Shown piece by piece: positions 55,409-64,000 of a DNA stretch of 64,000 nucleotides. Numbering within the stretch: position 1 is the stretch's first letter; each line of letters begins with the position of its first letter. The DNA lies in NCBI GenBank assembly GCA_029448655.1, contig JACCLO010000007.1:930001-994000 (forward strand), given 5' to 3'. The position numbers were made by a program, and so were the translations under genes. The DNA comes from Wolfiporia cocos. Lineage: Eukaryota; Basidiomycota; Agaricomycetes; Polyporales; Phaeolaceae. The notes under the pieces are model-generated. The model saw only the letters and a program-made list of their open reading frames with translations. It did no database searches and was not told the origin of the DNA.

Positions 55409-56760
55409 TGTCACAGATCAAAAGGTCTTGACGTCACTCCTTATTTTTACAGATTTATTGTAGGTCTCCTAGGCTCTGTGCGAGCACCCTAGCCCTCCAT
55501 GCGACTGTACCAGTGCTACGCGCCAGCCAGCACCTCCGTAGATAGATTAGATAAGATGACAATCAGGGGTAGCGCCTAGTGTCACAGATTTATCTGGGGC
55601 TTACAGCATTTTTCCTATGATTATAGCAATTTACCTGGGAATTATACGTCTAACTACAAGTTGTCTACGCCACTCACGCTTACGCTCATGCTTGGCTCAC
55701 GCCTCGCTAACGCTAAGTGTAACCCTTGGCTCACGCTAAGCTAACGCTTGGCTCACGCCAAACCACATGGTCTCGCCCGTCAGAGCAAGACCAGCCACGT
55801 CATAGATCGTATATCATAATGATAGGCCGAGCGCGGCACGCTCGCATAATAATGTCCACACGTACAAACAGTGCCTCACGGCCTTGTACTATTGGGTCGG
55901 CCTTCCCGGCTTCCCACCGCCATAAGATCCTTGATCACAATGGCATCTCAGGCGCGCCACGCCTTCACATAATAATGGCAACACGACCATACAGCACTAT
56001 AATAGCAGCAAGGCTATATCGCTATAGGTCACGGCCTTCTCGACCTCCCACGGACTCGGCGTTCTCCAAGTCCCAGGCTTCTGCCATCACGGTGTTGCCC
56101 AAACACCGGTCCTCGCCTCACGGCTAAGACCAACACATGTCCCGGTTACCTTCCGGTCCGGACATATCACATGCTACGGTACCTATCGGTCCAATAGCAT
56201 AACGACCTCGGCGTCTCGCCTTGGTCATCCTACAAAGACCGGCCAATCACCATTATACCTCACGGTATCCGGCAACCGGCTTCCCCATATACCCGGGCTG
56301 CGCCCGCGTTCATATGATAATATACACAAATCCCTCTCATACGATTGGTTCGGCCATTAGGGCCAGCCACGGTCATTCTATGTAGAGTCCATAAACAGTA
56401 GATAAGATAAGCTTCGCCCTTTGGCAAAGCCACATAACCCGGAAAGGTAACGACTAGCTAGTAGCACGTAACCTTCCCATAAACATGTATATAACTAGGG
56501 GCTTGACGCCCTATAACTCTAGTTCTATTATTCTCGGCTTGCGCCGTAGAATAACTCTCACCATCCTGCTGCGCTAGTGTACCTCCTCTCCAAGTCGCCT
56601 TATTACTCAAGATATAGGCCTTGGTGAGTCCCACAGGCATACTGTGTCACCTAGTCAGCGCTAGCCCCTGACATCACCTGACATAGATACATGAACGATG
56701 CCCCTAGTTACGCCCTTACTTGCTATGCACGGACCCCGTTGTTTAGGGTAGGCTCCTTAG
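55409..56760 (+). repeat. Family-H LTR fragment split by a solo LTR
   Basis: 55409-55579 (starting TGTCACAGATCAAAAGG) and 56655-56760 match the reverse complement of the solo LTR at 57363-57910. The right part is cut at 56760, where a family-F LTR begins. Confidence 0.65.
55580..56649 (+). mobile_element. Solo family-F LTR with target duplication CCTAG
   Basis: 1,070 bp, TGTCACAGATTTATCTGGG to GGCATACTGTGTCA, flanked by CCTAG at 55575-55579 and 56650-56654. It is the best reference copy of family F. Confidence 0.93.
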
Positions 56761-58262
56761 TGTCACAGATTTATCTGGGGCTTACAGCATTTTTCCTACG
56801 ATTATAGCAATTTACCTGGGATCTATACGTCTACCTACAAGTTATCTACGGGTTAACTCTCATCGCCACCCGGTCTCACTCGCAAGGGTAAGACCGACAC
56901 CAACGACACACCATTCGTACCTGGTACGAGCCCGTGTCGACACCTCACCTAATCACATGACCTGAAGCAGCCCCACCGCAGGCTCGTACCAGGGTCGAGC
57001 AGGTGACACCCCGAGCGCGGCACGCTTGCATAATAATGTCAACACGACCATACAGCATAATATTAGCAACAAGGCAATATCGCTACAGGCCACGGCCTCA
57101 TCAGCCCCCCACGGGATCGGTACATACCAATCCCCGGGCTTCTGCCATCACGGCGTCACCCAAACACCGGACCTCACCTCACGGCTAAGTCCAACACATG
57201 TCCTGGTAACCCTCTGGTCCGGGCATAACACATGCTACGGTACTACATAGTCCAATAGCATAACGACCTCGGCGTCTCGCCTTGGTCATCCAACGAAGAC
57301 CGACCAATAGCCATTATACCGCCAGGTATCCGGCAATCGGCCTTCCCTATACCCGGGCTGCGTATCACAATGCTGCTTGCCGTGATATACCAGAGCCCTA
57401 GGCTCTCTCCATCCGCCGCAGTCGTCCTGTAAGGGAAGGCTAAGGCGTACCGTCGTAACGTCGATGCCGTCGTTAGGCGCTAACCAGCAGACTAGCAAGG
57501 AGGAGCAGAGGAGAGGGGAGTCTGGCACGCAGAGGGTAGAGTCAAAGGGGCCTTGAGTGCCCAACGATGAGATTGTTAGTTCTGAGGTGTAAGCCTCAGA
57601 ACGCTAGGGTTATATACATGGGGCGTAGCACTTGTACTGTAGCCTACCCTAAACGACATGGTCCGTGCATAGCCTCTAAGGCGTAACTAAGGGGCGTCGT
57701 CATGTACATAAGTCAGGTGATGTGGTAGCCTAGCGCTGACCGGGCGTTAGCTACCATGGTCATCTTATCTTATCTAGCTACGAAGGCGCTGGCTGGCGCG
57801 TAGTGCTGGTACAGACGCCTGAAGGGTTGGGATGCTCGCACAGAGCCCAAATAACCTAGAATAAATCTGTAAAAATAAGGAGCGACGTCAAGACCCTTCG
57901 GTCTGTGACACTGCGCCCGCGTTACTAACAAGATAAGCACTAATCCCTCTATTACGATTGGTTCGGCCATTAGGGCCTTCCACGGCCATTCTAGATAGAG
58001 TCCATAAACATCAGATAAGACAGCGCTTTGCCCTGTGGCAAAGCCACATAACCAGGAATGGCCATAGCTAGCTAGTAGCACGTGCCATCCTCATAAACAT
58101 GTATATAAGTAGGGACTTGACGTTCTTTAACTTTAGTTCTATTCTTCTCGGCTACCGCCGTAGAAGCACCCTCCACGCTGCTGCTGCATTGACATCTCCT
58201 CACCAAGTCACCTATAACCTAAGGATACAGGCTTGGTGAGTCCCACAGAGTATTCTGTGTCA
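56761..58262 (+). mobile_element. Family-F LTR carrying a nested solo LTR
   Basis: It starts TGTCACAGATTTATC and ends GAGTATTCTGTGTCA. Apart from the nested insertion it is about 949 bp and aligns with the copy at 55580. The flanks CTTAG and GGCAT do not match. Confidence 0.82.
57363..57910 (-). mobile_element. Nested solo LTR (family H) with target duplication CTGCG
   Basis: 548 bp, TATCACAATGCTGC to TCGGTCTGTGACA, flanked by CTGCG at 57358-57362 and 57911-57915. The family-F host sequence is continuous across it. The first bases are a mutated TGTCACAA. Confidence 0.9.
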
Positions 58263-58725
58263 GGCATCACAGATAAATCTGTGACACACTGAACTGGTGT
58301 AGTGCTGAGCCTTCAGGTATACAGGGGTCGCTACTCCCTAAGATCATAGAAGCCAAGTTGCACACAGTCTAGTTAGACAAGAGGACACAGGAGGTGACCT
58401 GTGCCAGCACACACAGAGAGGTTGAAAGAGAGGGGTTTATGCCCATTGTTGAGAATCTTAAAGATGGGGAGTAAGCCCCATCTGCAGCCTACTTATATAC
58501 ATGTAGTATCCATGCTAGCAGCTTGCCCTAAAGTACCAGTCTGTGCATACAACAGAAGGTAGCTACGAGTGACCATGAAGTAACATAACTATGTAACTAA
58601 GGGGTGACCATCATGTGAGTGAGCAGCAGTGTGCACTACCCCAGAGCACTTATCTACTAGGTCAGATGGTCTGTACAGTATCTAAGGAGTGGACGTGGAG
58701 GTGACCTGGCATAAGGAGTTAGCCA
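58263..58725 (-). repeat. Minus-oriented LTR fragment
   Basis: It opens with a palindrome (ATCACAGATAAATCTGTGA, 58266-58284) and holds GGGAGTAAGCCCCATC and CTTATATACATG blocks shared with the LTR that follows. It is probably the first part of an LTR whose end lies near 59364. Confidence 0.55.
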
Positions 58726-59291
58726 TGTCACAGACTTACGGTCTGTGGGACCTGCGCTGCAGGGAAATCCCTATATGCCTGACAAGGCGGTGTACCAACC
58801 ACGACAGCGGTGACCCGTCGGCTGTAATCGCAGGGTGGAAAGGCCTGGGGACTTCTAAGGGCGACGTATCGAGGCGGCACACAGATGAGCAAGACAAATA
58901 AGGCCCCCGGGGCAGAGAGCACACAGGTGGTCATAAGAGAGGAGCCATAGGCTCAATGACGAGAATCTCAAAGATGGGGGTAAGCCCCATCTTGACGTAG
59001 AATATATACATGTGAGGACGGCGGATCTGGTAGCCCTAAAGTAGCGGCCCGTGCGCAGTAACTAGGGGTGACCGTGATGATACGCTACATGTAACTAATC
59101 TGTGATCTAACACGTGAGTACCTGGTATGCGCGCTCCCTGACGAGTGCTCATCTACATGGTCAGGTGATCGGTGGAGGTATCTAGGGTGCGACTAAGAGG
59201 AAAGTAATGAGAGAGGGGCGCGCGCGCGTACAGGGGCACCCATACTACAATAGAGAGGGATGAAGGGACCCCCTACGGGATATCCGTGACA
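58726..59291 (-). mobile_element. Solo LTR with target duplication AGCCA
   Basis: 566 bp, TGTCACAGACTTACGG to ATATCCGTGACA, flanked by AGCCA at 58721-58725 and 59292-59296. Confidence 0.88.
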
Positions 59292-59799
59292 AGCCACGCG
59301 TGCAGTGGCGCCTTTGCAACCTGGATGAGGGATGTTGTAGAGTCCCTCCGGACATTCTGTGACATCTACAGATCACCTGACTCTACCTGGAGGTCATGCC
59401 ACAACACAAACTGTGACACTAAAAATGCTAAAAAGTAGCTAGATAATGCCACAGGTAAATCTGTGACAAGTAAGGTGTGCATGGCAAACTGCACTGGCTA
59501 GGCACCCCTACTGGGTGGCAATTCCTGTAGGTGATGATGGGAACATAGGATGCCATAAAATTGACACAAGACACCTTGTGCCTACTGCATAGTAGGACTA
59601 CCCCCAATCCAACACTCTCTATCCCTCTAACCCTCCTAGTGGTGGAGAATGAAAGGGACATTGCTATTGAGCAACCCTGCCATCACTGAGAACCCTTGAT
59701 GCTGACTCAATGAGTTGATGCACCCAGACTAGCAAGTATGAATGTAGGGAAGAGGACTGAAGGTGATAGCACTAGCGGCATGCATGACGACACACCTTA
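59292..59799. other. Mixed LTR ends and unassigned DNA
   Basis: Three LTR-end-like motifs (CTGTGACA near 59364, 59417 and 59468) show remnants of minus-oriented LTRs. About 59470-59780 has no recognised similarity or coding potential. Confidence 0.4.
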
Positions 59800-60308
59800 G
59801 TCACATTACAGGTTCATCCAATGGCATAGCTACCTCGGTGTCTCACCTTGATCAGCAACACAAGGTCCACCAATCACCATTATACCGCAAGGTACCAGCA
59901 TTCGGCCTTCCCCTATACCTCGGCTGCGCCTGCGTTACCAACAATAAACCAGTAAACTCCTCCACTACTATTGGTGCAGCCATTACTGGCCCACACAGCC
60001 ATTGTAGATAGGATCCATAAACAAGTAGATAAGATAAGCTTCGCCACCTGGCAAAGCCACATAACCCGTAATGGTATGTACTAGCTAGTAGCACATGACC
60101 ACCACGCATACATGTATTCAAGCATAGAGCTAGACACTCATAATGCTCAGTTCTATTATTCTCTCGGCAACCCTGATTGTCCATAGTGGAGTACCCTTGG
60201 TACTCCCAGTGGAGTCCTCTTAGGACTCCCAAGTAGTCTCAGCCTGCGTCGTAGAATCACCTCTCATCTCTGCACATAGGTGGTGAGTCCCACAGCAAGT
60301 CTGTGTCA
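59800..60308 (+). repeat. 3' half of a family-F LTR
   Basis: It aligns with the second half of the family-F LTRs (GATAAGATAAGCTTCGCC near 60023) and ends GCAAGTCTGTGTCA. It contains a strong hairpin, GGAGTACC-CTT-GGTACTCC, near 60189. Confidence 0.75.
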
Positions 60309-60933
60309 GCTTGGACAGCAGCGACACCTTCAAGACCATGTCTTAGGCGGTACATTAGCCTCCCCCACTACGTGGGTCCCACAGTACGTAGACTGTGTCA
60401 CGTTATACCCATGTGAAACGATTTATTTGTCAGACATCAGCAGGAGTGAAGTCCCACCATCTAAATTTTGTAGACGCATACGATAACTTATCCCATGTAT
60501 TCCACCCTGGCATGTTGTTGCTACTCCATGTGGGCTCTTTCTTTATGTCGACAATGATCACACCAATGTAGTTCATGTCCTGTTCAAGAATCATGTGGGC
60601 TTTGATGGCCACATAAACCCATGACTCCGTCTTCATGACTTCGGCAAATATGAGGTTGCATATTCCCTTTGATAGATTTAAGATAGTGAAGTTGATATTG
60701 GATATGCATTGATATCACAAACTGGAGCTCCCTGGTGTTGTGACTCCATGTAGTGTTAGGGCGCAAGCCTTAGCTACTACCCATACAAGCCCCAGTCTAG
60801 TATGAGGCGAGGCAGGGTGGGCACATGCATGAGAGGTTGGCTTGAGAAGACTAGCCTCAACGACTTGACACAAACTACCATCTTGTGTATCCATGCGCAA
60901 GTGCAGGCCTAGAAATGCTGGCCAGAGGTCGAT
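60309..60933. other. Unassigned DNA left of Element 4
   Basis: It contains one more LTR-end-like string (GTAGACTGTGTCA, ending 60400); otherwise there is no recognised gene or repeat. Short frames on both strands have no family features. Confidence 0.4.
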
Positions 60934-61641
60934 TGTTACGGGTCGAATACCCGTTCGTATATTCGAGTCGCGAATATAGATCGTTCGTCTGCACGTAGGC
61001 ACGTCGCCGTATGCAAGGCAAATACTCGTTAGATGCCTTCAGGTCCTAAGTGAAGTTCTTAAGAGATCGGTTAATATCCAATACGCGTTAGAGGATATAA
61101 TCTGTTCAGGTGCGAGTCGAATAGAATATAAGACTCGCCTAAGTCCGAGAAGTCAGTGTGCACTTCGAGGACTTAGTCGTTCGGTCGCTCGAATGAGAAA
61201 TACTGAGCGTAGTTTCCTACGTTTGAGAACGAGTATAAGACTTCTTGTTTATACAACAAGGTCGAGCTGAAGAGCCTCGACAGTAAGTACACGAATTTAT
61301 ATACTACGTTAGTTTTCAGGGGTCAAGCCTGTCCCAGATGTCACCGCTACTATCTACGCTATAGTACCAAACGTTTGATAAGTATGGAGTGATATATCCG
61401 AGACGATAGATAGGAATGATGGCGGTTGAACGCCATCTATCAGCTAATAAACGATGAACATGAAACGGTGGCAGGGTTGGATCTGCCAACGATGAAACGC
61501 GCCCTATAGACTAGTACAACTGGGAATGCGCCCAGTAGAGTCACGAGTAGCCAGGGGAGTTGGTTGCGCAACAAGTCCCTGTATCGTATTCGACTAGTGG
61601 TGAGTTCTGCGGATGCTCGAAAAATCAGAATAACCGTAACA
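60934..61641 (-). repeat. 3' LTR of Element 4
   Basis: 708 bp. On the minus strand TGTTACGGTTATTCTG to CGACCCGTAACA, with TATATAAA and the AGCTCGACCTT start motif conserved, and a single 111-bp unit. It is closer to the Element 1 5' LTR than to its 3' LTR. Confidence 0.92.
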
Positions 61642-61652
61642 TCAGCCCTTCC

Positions 61653-64000
61653 CTAGGCATTTGTCGGCCTCGACGAATTTCCCAAGTCCCCCTCTTCAGA
61701 GTGCCTCGGCGTCCTGTTCGTTATAGATGTCACCGTTCCCGCTGAGGGACGGGGTCGTAGGAGTTCGCCATACGAAGTGTTGGCGGCATTCATTCTGTCG
61801 ATGACCCGGTTGATTGAGTCCACAAGCTCTGCAAATATAGTCGGGGCAGTCGAGGATCCAGTGGCTAGCGGATCCGCACTGCCGGCAGGGTTGTTCAGGC
61901 GAGGGCCTCGCTGGTACCCGTAGGGAAGAGATATCCCTGAGATATTCGTTGTGTCGGTATCTCCAGTGGTGGGCGGCGCGGTGGAGGTTCCGTTGCGCCC
62001 ACGTGGGTAAGGAGGCGGTGTCTCGTTCGTGCTCCCTCGCACCTCGCTCAAACTCCTCGCGGGTAATGCTCTGCACTGATGGAGATCGTCGAACAGGCGG
62101 CGTGCTATTCGCTCTTCGCTGTCGTTCTGGGGGAGCCCTAGGGCTCGTCGGGCGTGCAGATGGTTCACGTCTCCTGTTGCCTCCCATACCAGGAATACGT
62201 GGCGTCGGGTTTCTAACTCCTGTTCGGCGGGCTCTCTGAGTCTCGGTAGGCAGTGGAAATAATACTCTATCGCCCTCCATAAAATCAAACGGCCTTGCAA
62301 CTCGGCGTCGTTCGTCGGCGGTGAAAAAGCGGGCGGGTCGTGGTACGTATTCGGGTCGATTGGGAGTAGCGTGCTCGCAATCCTCGAAGTCGTTGAGCGC
62401 GTGTCGTAGTCGGGCCGTCGTGGTGGCGGCCAATCGGTCGATAAGTCTGTCGGTGAGTAGCTCGAGTCCCTCTCTCTGTGCTCTGATCTGCCCCTCCATT
62501 CGAACGAGGTCCTCGGTGATGTTCTGGTACGAGCTGTAAACGTGGGTGAGGTCCTGCGCGATGTCGAAGAGGGCCGACCAGCCATCGGCTCGGCCAGCAA
62601 AAGGTCCCTCGGCCCTGTACCAGAGGAGGGCGTGTCTAATCTGTAGATGCTGGGGGGAGTACCTTCTTGGTGGCGTACCTCGCGGTCGGCCTTCTCGACG
62701 ATCTGTATCGCCGGGGGTCGCGGTACGGCGGGGAAGCTGGTGGCGAGTCGTCGACATACTATTACTGTCCTACTTTCGAGTGTCGGGGTTGTCCTGACTC
62801 TCGTCCTGTGGTAGTCTTTTATCAGTTCCTTGGAGTGCTCCAGGTTCGCCTCGTCTTCCCATGAGTTGTCGGCCGTGGCATAGCCTTTCCATTTGACGAA
62901 GTATTGATGCTTCTTTCCCTTCCATCTGTCAGCCAAGATGGCTTCGACCTCGTATTCTTCCTGTCCCTTGATGATATCAGGTGGCGGCCGTAAGTAATTG
63001 GGTCCGTGCACCCTTGTTTCTTTGAATGGTTTTAGCAGGGCGGCGTGGAATACCGGATGAACTTGAACTTTCCAGCTCATTGGTAACTGCAGCCGGTATG
63101 TCGTGGGTCCCATCTTTTCTGTGATAGTGAAGGGTCCTTCTCTTTTTGGTGCTAGCTTGCTAGATTCGTAGGGGATTGTTAGGTTCTTTGCGTCGAGCCA
63201 GACCTTGTCCCCTTTCTCAAGCTTCGGCAATTCTCTGAGGAACCTCCCTGCCATTCTTTTCTGGGCTAATTCATGCGCGATGAATGCCATTTTTCGCGCC
63301 TCTTTGATCTTCTTGATCCTGTCGACAGCTGCCGGGACGTTCCCTACTCGGTCATAATCTGGGAATCCTCTCGGGACATATCCTAGGATTATTTCGAGTG
63401 GCGCTGGTCGGTTTTCGGTTCGTCTGGTGTTGTGCGCAAACTCGACGTCCGGCAGTCGTTGTACCCATTGGAATGGGTCGTTCATGCAATAGATGCGAAG
63501 GTATACTTCGATCTGTTGATTCATCCTTTCTGTCTGTCCGTCGGTCTGTGGATGGTACGCCGTACTCATCGCTGATTCTGTTCCCTGCAGCTTGCATAAT
63601 TCCTTGAAGAGCTTTGATGCAAACTGCGGCCCTCTGTCAGAAATGATCTTTCGGGGAATGCCATATAGCGAGTAGATTTTTCGGTGAAATATCTCTGCCG
63701 CCCCTTCGCTAGTGATCGTTTTGTCGCACGGGGTGAGAGATATGGCCTTGGATAGGCCATGGTCGACAATCACCATCATGGAGTCGTACCTTCCGACTCT
63801 TGGCAAGTCGGTGACAAAATCGACCGAGCACTGTGAGAAGGGGAGGGCGTCTTCCCGTGTCGGTATTGGTTGCAAAGGGGGTTTCAGCGGATTCCTATCA
63901 GGTTTCATCTGCTGACAGATTGCGCAGCCCCGGACGTATTCCGCTATCATTGTTCTCATGTCAGGCCACCAAAAGTGGGTCGTAACCTGTACTGTTGTTC
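61653..64000 (-). CDS. Pol of Element 4 (partial): integrase, chromodomain and long C-terminal extension
   Basis: The frame is open from the window edge; no start is present because RT lies beyond 64000. Visible parts: the end of the integrase zinc finger (CAICQ), catalytic Asp in SVDFVTDLP, Asp in SDRGPQF, Glu in DGQTERMN, and a chromodomain (YEVEAILADRW). At 62751-62753 the pol stop TGA of Element 1 is CGA, so the frame runs on for about 366 further codons to TAG at 61653-61655. The extension overlaps the zinc-knuckle ORF and contains protein-like stretches (LQGRLILWRAIEYYFHCLP). The ancestral end was probably at the lost stop. Confidence 0.85.
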   Translation of the reverse strand, partial: TTVQVTTHFWWPDMRTMIAEYVRGCAICQQMKPDRNPLKPPLQPIPTREDALPFSQCSVDFVTDLPRVGRYDSMMVIVDHGLSKAISLTPCDKTITSEGAAEIFHRKIYSLYGIPRKIISDRGPQFASKLFKELCKLQGTESAMSTAYHPQTDGQTERMNQQIEVYLRIYCMNDPFQWVQRLPDVEFAHNTRRTENRPAPLEIILGYVPRGFPDYDRVGNVPAAVDRIKKIKEARKMAFIAHELAQKRMAGRFLRELPKLEKGDKVWLDAKNLTIPYESSKLAPKREGPFTITEKMGPTTYRLQLPMSWKVQVHPVFHAALLKPFKETRVHGPNYLRPPPDIIKGQEEYEVEAILADRWKGKKHQYFVKWKGYATADNSWEDEANLEHSKELIKDYHRTRVRTTPTLESRTVIVCRRLATSFPAVPRPPAIQIVEKADREVRHQEGTPPSIYRLDTPSSGTGPRDLLLAEPMAGRPSSTSRRTSPTFTARTRTSPRTSFEWRGRSEHRERDSSYSPTDLSTDWPPPRRPDYDTRSTTSRIASTLLPIDPNTYHDPPAFSPPTNDAELQGRLILWRAIEYYFHCLPRLREPAEQELETRRHVFLVWEATGDVNHLHARRALGLPQNDSEERIARRLFDDLHQCRALPARSLSEVRGSTNETPPPYPRGRNGTSTAPPTTGDTDTTNISGISLPYGYQRGPRLNNPAGSADPLATGSSTAPTIFAELVDSINRVIDRMNAANTSYGELLRPRPSAGTVTSITNRTPRHSEEGDLGNSSRPTNA
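61696..62757 (-). CDS. 3' zinc-knuckle ORF of Element 4
   Basis: 353 codons from ATG 62757, in -1 phase to pol. Residues 20-115 are partly conserved with Element 1 (FDIAQDLT, YQNITEDLVRMEGQIRAQ) and look helical. The middle is Arg/Pro-rich. The C-terminal part has two Cys/His knuckles, CRQCGSASHWILDC (C-x2-C-x4-H-x4-C) and CRACGLNQPGHRQNEC (C-x2-C-x6-H-x4-C). It occupies the env position but has no signal peptide or membrane span; a nucleic-acid-binding accessory protein is the best reading. The start codon overlaps the place of the ancestral pol stop. Confidence 0.78.
   Translation of the reverse strand: MSTTRHQLPRRTATPGDTDRREGRPRGTPPRRYSPQHLQIRHALLWYRAEGPFAGRADGWSALFDIAQDLTHVYSSYQNITEDLVRMEGQIRAQREGLELLTDRLIDRLAATTTARLRHALNDFEDCEHATPNRPEYVPRPARFFTADERRRVARPFDFMEGDRVLFPLPTETQRARRTGVRNPTPRIPGMGGNRRREPSARPTSPRAPPERQRRANSTPPVRRSPSVQSITREEFERGAREHERDTASLPTWAQRNLHRAAHHWRYRHNEYLRDISSLRVPARPSPEQPCRQCGSASHWILDCPDYICRACGLNQPGHRQNECRQHFVWRTPTTPSLSGNGDIYNEQDAEAL

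Larger units (their letters stand above)
60934..64000 (-). mobile_element. Element 4: 3' half of an Element-1-family chromovirus, continuing off the window
   Basis: Reverse orientation: integrase and chromodomain, 3' ORFs, purine tract (CCTAGGGAAGGGCTGA) and 3' LTR. Protein sequence over the shared part is nearly the same as Element 1 but without stops, so this copy is younger or better preserved. RT, gag and the 5' LTR should lie beyond 64000. Confidence 0.92.

Overview
The window is nuclear DNA of a filamentous basidiomycete, most likely an Agaricomycete. The genes are cut by many 37-73 bp GT-AG introns, and the gene set (KDM4-type demethylase, Nbs1, a CAP59/CMT1-like mannosyltransferase, GT3 glycogen synthase, ornithine carbamoyltransferase) is fungal. 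The repeats are Ty3/Gypsy chromoviruses typical of this group. Gene models were built by eye from reading frames, splice-site consensus and family conservation; no search was run.

Layout: bases 1-20,060 are a compact host-gene block. An uncharacterised acidic protein (minus) is followed by about 3.7 kb without a recognisable gene. Then comes a seven-exon JmjN/JmjC/extended-PHD histone demethylase (plus), convergent with an eleven-exon Nbs1/nibrin gene (minus). A CAP59-family glycosyltransferase, glycogen synthase and ornithine carbamoyltransferase follow, all minus and in tandem. Every exon junction preserves frame, and catalytic motifs are intact in the demethylase, glycogen synthase and OTC.

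From about 20.1 kb to the right edge there are no host genes, only nested transposons. A MITE-like element (20161-20875) is followed by solo LTRs with 5-bp target duplications, then by a decayed Gypsy element (Element 3, 23.2-28.0 kb). Element 1 (28409-47465, plus, dUTPase between protease and RT, decayed) comes next. It is split by Element 2 (32091-42060, minus, identical-looking LTRs, intact ORFs, dUTPase at the C terminus of Pol). A gag-only remnant (Element 5, to 51713), a 9-kb stack of solo and nested LTRs, and the 3' half of Element 4 (60934-64000, minus, same family as Element 1) fill the rest.

Main points: (i) two Gypsy lineages carry dUTPase domains at different positions, and one has inserted into motif 5 of the other's dUTPase; (ii) three elements show an 11-nt self-priming signature (predicted RNA 5' end complementary to the sequence just after the 5' LTR); (iii) an unexplained ORF precedes gag in Element 2 and at least Element 3; (iv) the Element 1/4 family ends in two overlapping long open frames, one encoding two zinc knuckles; (v) at least ten solo LTRs keep perfect target duplications, some nested.
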